Origin: an uncultured Prevotellaceae bacterium
Lineage (GTDB): Bacteria > Bacteroidota > Bacteroidia > Bacteroidales > Bacteroidaceae
Length of the DNA: 35,938 bases
Assembly: GCA_902790625.1 (NCBI GenBank)
Contig: CADASP010000037.1
Span: 1 to 35,938, forward strand
Direction: 5' to 3'
Shown: piece by piece, positions 32,119-35,938 of the stretch
Layout: the number at the start of each line of letters is the position of its first letter
Numbering within the stretch: position 1 is the first letter of the stretch
Translations under genes and position numbers: made by a program
The notes under the pieces: generated by a model
Seen by the model: the letters and a program-made list of their open reading frames with translations, nothing else
Database searches by the model: none
Told to the model about the DNA's origin: nothing

Positions 32119-34248
32119 ATGGCAAAACAAGACTTGCATCTGACACGCAACATCGGCATCATGGCACACATCGATGCCGGCAAGACAACCACATCTGAAC
32201 GTATCCTGTTCTACACCGGCAAAACCCACAAGATTGGTGAGGTGCACGACGGCGCCGCCACCATGGACTGGATGGCCCAAGAGCAGGAGCGTGGCATCAC
32301 CATCACCAGTGCCGCTACCACCTGCTACTGGGAATGGAACAAAAACAAATACAAGATTAACCTCATCGACACTCCGGGACACGTGGACTTCACCGCCGAG
32401 GTGGAGCGCTCACTGCGTGTGCTCGATGGTGCCGTGGCCACCTATAGCGCTGCCGACGGCGTACAGCCGCAGTCGGAGACCGTATGGCGCCAGGCCGACA
32501 AGTACAACGTGCCTCGCATTGGCTACGTGAACAAGATGGACCGCTCGGGTGCCGACTTCTTCGAGACCGTGCAGCAGATGCGCGACATCCTGGGTGCCAA
32601 CCCCGTGGTCATCCAGGTGCCCATTGGTGCCGAGGAGAACTTCAAGGGTGTCGTAGACCTCATCAAGATGAAGGCCATCCTGTGGCACGACGAGACCATG
32701 GGTGCCGAATACGACATTGAGGAAATTCCCGCCGACATGATGGACGAGTGCGACGAGTGGCGCAACAAGCTGCTCGAAGCCGCTGCCGAATACGACGAGA
32801 CCCTGATGGAGAAGTATTTCGACGATCCCGCCTCCATCACCGAGGCCGAAATCATCGCCGCCATCCGCAAGGGAACCTGCGCCATGGAGTGCACGCCGAT
32901 GGTGTGCGGCTCCAGCTATAAGAACAAGGGTGTGCAGCCCCTGCTCGACTATGTGTGCGCCTTCCTGCCTGCTCCCGTCGACGTGGAGGTGATCAAGGGC
33001 ACCAACCCGAACACCGAGGAGGAAGAGGACCGCAAGCCCAGCGAAGACGAACCCACCGCAGCTCTCGCCTTCAAGATTGCCACCGACCCCTACATGGGAC
33101 GACTGGTGTTCTTCCGCGTCTACAGCGGCAGCGTCAAGGCCGGCAGCTACGTCTTCAACCCCCGCTCGGGCAAGAAGGAGCGCATCAGCCGCCTGTTCCA
33201 GATGAACTCCAACAAGGAGATTCCCATGGACAGCATCGACGCTGGCGACATCGGCGCCGGCGTGGGATTCAAGGACATCCGCACTGGCGACACCCTCTGC
33301 GACGAGGACAAGCCCATCGTGCTCGAGAGCATGACCTTCCCCGACACCGTCATCAGCATCGCCGTGGAGCCGAAGAGCCAGGCCGACATCGCCAAGCTCG
33401 ACAACGGACTGGCCAAGCTGGCTGAGGAAGACCCGACATTCACCGTGCGCACCGACGAGCAGAGCGGCCAGACCATCATCAGTGGTATGGGCGAGCTGCA
33501 CCTCGACATCATTATCGACCGCCTGAAGCGCGAGTTTAAGGTGGAATGCAACCAGGGTAAGCCCCAGGTGAACTATAAGGAGGCCATCACCCGCACCGTG
33601 GAGAACTACCGCGAGGTATATAAGAAGCAGACCGGTGGACGTGGTAAGTTTGCCGACATCATCGTGAACGTAGGTCCAGTGGACGACGACTGGAACATCA
33701 AGGAGAACGGCGGTCTACAGTTCGTGAGCAGCGTTACTGGCGGACGCATTCCCAAGGAGTTCATCCCCTCGGTGCAGAAAGGCTTCGAGAACGCCATGAA
33801 GAACGGTATCCTCGGCGGCTATCCCATGGACTCGCTGAAGGTGGAGCTGCTCGACGGCTCATTCCACCCCGTGGACTCCGACCAGCTGTCGTTCGAGATT
33901 GCCGCTCAGATAGCCTACAAGAACTGCTGCGCCAAGGCTAAGCCCGTGCTGATGGAGCCCATCATGAAGCTCGAAGTGGTGACACCCGAGGAGAACATGG
34001 GCGACGTCATCGGCGACCTGAACAAGCGCCGCGGACAGGTGGAAGGCATGGATGAGGCACGCAGCGGTGCCCGCGTCATCAAGGCCCAGGTGCCCCTGAG
34101 CGAGATGTTCGGCTACGTCACTGCCCTGCGCACCATCACCAGCGGTCGTGCCACCAGCTCCATGGAGTACGACCACCACGCTCCGCTCTCCAGCTCCATC
34201 GCCAAGGCTGTGCTGGAAGAGGTGAAAGGACGTGCCGACCTGGTGTAA
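32119..34248 (+). CDS. fusA: Elongation factor G
   Basis: This 709-residue translocase GTPase has G1 AHIDAGKTTT (residues 16-25), DTPGHVDF and NKMD. The five domains are present, including the GRGKFADI (domain IV) region with VSSVTGGRIPKEFIPSVQKGFE and the domain V PEENMGDVIGDLNKRRG. It drives ribosome translocation and, with ribosome-recycling factor, recycling. It is the last gene before a strong terminator. Unlike many Bacteroidales, no rpsJ/S10 operon follows. The start follows a G/C-rich repeat region with no Shine-Dalgarno sequence. Confidence 0.98.
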   Translation: MAKQDLHLTRNIGIMAHIDAGKTTTSERILFYTGKTHKIGEVHDGAATMDWMAQEQERGITITSAATTCYWEWNKNKYKINLIDTPGHVDFTAEVERSLRVLDGAVATYSAADGVQPQSETVWRQADKYNVPRIGYVNKMDRSGADFFETVQQMRDILGANPVVIQVPIGAEENFKGVVDLIKMKAILWHDETMGAEYDIEEIPADMMDECDEWRNKLLEAAAEYDETLMEKYFDDPASITEAEIIAAIRKGTCAMECTPMVCGSSYKNKGVQPLLDYVCAFLPAPVDVEVIKGTNPNTEEEEDRKPSEDEPTAALAFKIATDPYMGRLVFFRVYSGSVKAGSYVFNPRSGKKERISRLFQMNSNKEIPMDSIDAGDIGAGVGFKDIRTGDTLCDEDKPIVLESMTFPDTVISIAVEPKSQADIAKLDNGLAKLAEEDPTFTVRTDEQSGQTIISGMGELHLDIIIDRLKREFKVECNQGKPQVNYKEAITRTVENYREVYKKQTGGRGKFADIIVNVGPVDDDWNIKENGGLQFVSSVTGGRIPKEFIPSVQKGFENAMKNGILGGYPMDSLKVELLDGSFHPVDSDQLSFEIAAQIAYKNCCAKAKPVLMEPIMKLEVVTPEENMGDVIGDLNKRRGQVEGMDEARSGARVIKAQVPLSEMFGYVTALRTITSGRATSSMEYDHHAPLSSSIAKAVLEEVKGRADLV

Positions 34249-34269
34249 GAGTTTAGTATCATCTACTAT

Positions 34270-34308
34270 AAATCCCGGAATCGTTAAACGCGATTCTGGG
34301 ATTTTTTT
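34270..34308 (+). terminator. Intrinsic terminator after fusA
   Basis: AAATCCCGGAATCG (34270-34283) pairs with CGATTCTGGGATTT (34291-34304) with one G-T pair around a 7-nt loop, and the T-run reaches 34308. Confidence 0.9.
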
Positions 34309-34310
34309 CG

Positions 34311-34397
34311 TACTGTACGGTTGAAAAGACGGTAGCGCTTTTTGAAGATTCCAGACGCTGAAAGCGTCCTTTCAACCGTACAGCTCGATTTTTTTTT
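34311..34397. other. Terminal-inverted-repeat element, copy 2: MITE or structured RNA
   Basis: CTGTACGGTTGAAA (34313-34326) pairs with TTTCAACCGTACAG (34370-34383), and the shared 18-mer TACGGTTGAAAAGACGGT lies at 34316-34333. GACGCT-GAA-AGCGTC forms a small inner hairpin. A T-run (34389-34397) follows. The layout (after a terminator, TACGGTTG ends, T-run on the far side) matches copy 1 at 15761-15935, but the interior is different and shorter. Confidence 0.6.
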
Positions 34398-34482
34398 GGT
34401 GAACAGGTGTAAACATCTACTATTTCCTTGATTTGATAGTCGTTTCCCGCGTTTTGATAGTAGCTTAATAAGGAGATTTGGT

Positions 34483-34490
34483 TAAATTTG
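34483..34490 (+). promoter_or_regulatory. -7 box upstream of the Asp-box protein
   Basis: TAAATTTG followed by CAC matches the -7 consensus. The nearest TTTG at 34453-34456 is a few bases too far, so the -33 element is uncertain. The leader would be about 28 nt. Confidence 0.55.
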
Positions 34491-34523
34491 CACAATTATT
34501 ATAACTAAACCTCGTTAAGCATT

Positions 34524-35938
34524 ATGAAGGAACTACTCATCAAGCTGGCACTCCTTGCGATGCCAATGATGGCGGCGGCACAGACAGCCGACCACCTGAA
34601 GCAGTCGCTACCCTCCGAGTGGGGCGGCTGGCAGAACCTCACTTACGGCGTGACCGACATCACGGCGTACTCCACAAATATCCTCCCCATGGAAGTGGAA
34701 ACCAGCGGCAAGACCATCCACCTGCTGTGGCAGGAGAACGGCAAGGACGCCGAGGGCAACTACCGCATGTACTACCGCCGCAGCACCGACCTGGGGCGCA
34801 CCTGGGAGGAGGCCAAGCTCATCAGCACCTCGACGGAGAAGCTCTATCGGGAGAACAACCACCTGATGACCGTCAGCGGCAGCAGCGTGTACATCTTCTG
34901 TCCGTCGAAAGATGCCGATGACCGCTGGAAACTGCGCTTTGCACGTAGCACCGACGGCGGCGCATCTTTCACAACCGTCGACCTGGAGCAGTTTGGCACA
35001 GGCTCCGTCACGCAGCACCTCAGCCAATACTACACCGGCAGCAACGGGCAGACGGTTGTTTTTGCCACGCGCCACACCGACGGCACGGGCCGCAAGGAAC
35101 TGCGTGCCTACACCAGTACCGACGGCGGCCAGAAATTCCAACTGTTGAAATGGCAGCTGGAAGGCTACCCGTTCGGCGAGCGCCGTCCATATCCTGATTT
35201 CCATCAGATAGCCGACCTTCAGGTGCAGGACGGCAAGTGGACGATGGCATGCTGGAACGACGTTAACGGTGCCAAGATCCTGTTGAACTCGTCGTCCGAC
35301 GGCGGCAAGACGCTCGTCACGCAAGACGTGACACAGCAGGGCACCGGTCATTACACCTACTGGAGCAACATGCCCGGCTACCGCCCGCAGATGGTGATGC
35401 AGGGCAATACCATCGACCTCATCTACGACGGCAAGCTTAACGACGGCGATGAGGAAATGATTGTCTATCAGCGCTCAAACGACGGCGGAAAGACCTGGGG
35501 AGAGCCAAAATATCTGCCCGACAGCTATGAATCGGGCACGATGACCATCGCCGGCAAGGGCGACAACCTCTACGTGATGGGCTACCGCTGGACTGGCGAG
35601 AACGGTCGCTGGGGCCGCGTCACCCACCGCACACTGTGGTACTCGCACGACGGCGGCCAGACGTGGCAGCAGCAGCGCCGCTGCTTCGACACCTACGAAC
35701 TGAACAACTCTGCCTTCCGCTTCACCATTGCTCCCGACGACCCGTCGGGCCGCCACGTCATTGTTACCGGCGAGCAGGGCTTCTACATGGAGACGAAGGA
35801 CGGCTTCGAGACCGTCTTCCGCAACTTCCGCAAGGGCGACCAGTCGTGGGACCCCTATAGGGACTGGAACAACGAGGCACTGACCGTGATCTTCGACAGC
35901 GAGGGCACCGAGCACTGGTTCATGCAGTACAGCCCCCA
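34524..35938 (+). CDS. Secreted Asp-box (BNR/sialidase-like) propeller protein, 5' part
   Basis: This gene runs off the window end; 471 residues are visible with no stop. It starts with a signal peptide (LLIKLALLAMPMMAAAQ, cleaved near residue 19-20). Six Asp-box motifs of the S-x-D-x-G-x-(T/S)-(W/F) type are seen: STDLGRTW at 87, STDGGASF at 142, STDGGQKF at 198, SSDGGKTL at 257, SNDGGKTW at 318 and SHDGGQTW at 374. Such repeats mark beta-propellers of the sialidase type. The catalytic Arg-Ile-Pro (RIP/FRIP) motif of bacterial sialidases is not visible in this part, so sialidase activity cannot be claimed; a sugar-binding or other glycan hydrolase role is equally possible. A C-terminal domain may lie beyond the window. 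Confidence 0.8.
   Translation, partial: MKELLIKLALLAMPMMAAAQTADHLKQSLPSEWGGWQNLTYGVTDITAYSTNILPMEVETSGKTIHLLWQENGKDAEGNYRMYYRRSTDLGRTWEEAKLISTSTEKLYRENNHLMTVSGSSVYIFCPSKDADDRWKLRFARSTDGGASFTTVDLEQFGTGSVTQHLSQYYTGSNGQTVVFATRHTDGTGRKELRAYTSTDGGQKFQLLKWQLEGYPFGERRPYPDFHQIADLQVQDGKWTMACWNDVNGAKILLNSSSDGGKTLVTQDVTQQGTGHYTYWSNMPGYRPQMVMQGNTIDLIYDGKLNDGDEEMIVYQRSNDGGKTWGEPKYLPDSYESGTMTIAGKGDNLYVMGYRWTGENGRWGRVTHRTLWYSHDGGQTWQQQRRCFDTYELNNSAFRFTIAPDDPSGRHVIVTGEQGFYMETKDGFETVFRNFRKGDQSWDPYRDWNNEALTVIFDSEGTEHWFMQYSP

Overview
The window looks like a chromosome segment of a gut-type Bacteroidota, most likely Prevotellaceae. This rests on repeated promoters of the Bacteroidota form (TTTG, about 20 nt, TAnnTTTG), A-rich leaders mostly without Shine-Dalgarno sequences, tRNAs without an encoded CCA, secreted proteins with 'YDLQGxxV..GLYI'-type C-terminal tails, and characteristic G/C-rich intergenic inverted repeats. 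The species assignment is inference.

Layout. 1-706: non-coding, with GC-rich palindromes and the rpsU promoter. 707-2184: rpsU, a XerC-type recombinase and hpf. 2286-15758: the classic translation/transcription superlocus, tRNA-Thr(TGT), Tyr, Gly(TCC), Thr(GGT), tuf, tRNA-Trp, secE, nusG, rplK, rplA, rplJ, rplL, rpoB, rpoC, then a strong intrinsic terminator. This order matches the E. coli thrU-tyrU-glyT-thrT-tufB/secE-nusG-rplKAJL-rpoBC region, with tRNA-Trp added. 15759-16877: about 1.1 kb of non-coding DNA packed with repeats. 16878-21978: a serpin lipoprotein facing two secreted proteins on the minus strand. 22279-24975: a PIN toxin/antitoxin pair, a membrane-anchored coiled-coil protein and a RAYT-like HUH transposase carrying an extra C-terminal Rossmann-like domain. 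25099-30190: an efflux/secretion operon (TolC-like, HlyD-like, two ABC-2 permeases) with no ATPase gene beside it. 30805-34248: rpsL, rpsG, fusA and a terminator. 34524-end: the 5' part of a secreted Asp-box (BNR/sialidase-like) propeller protein, cut by the window edge.

How the genes fit together. The two core blocks supply RNA polymerase, elongation factors and ribosomal proteins. The roughly 15 kb between rpoC and rpsL is an accessory segment aimed at the cell envelope, host proteins and mobile DNA.

The most unusual material is between genes. (a) A terminal-inverted-repeat element with an exact 18-nt shared sequence lies directly after both the rpoC and the fusA terminator. The first copy folds on paper into a three-way junction ending in eight T. 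(b) A G/C-rich inverted-repeat family occurs at 16.07-16.17 kb and again at 27.7 kb, where it has supplied the start of a permease reading frame. (c) A NotI-like palindrome family sits at both 1-86 and 16.52-16.57 kb. (d) Almost every long gap carries its own set of short repeated words in inverted arrangement. A RAYT, the enzyme class linked to REP palindromes, lies in the same window.
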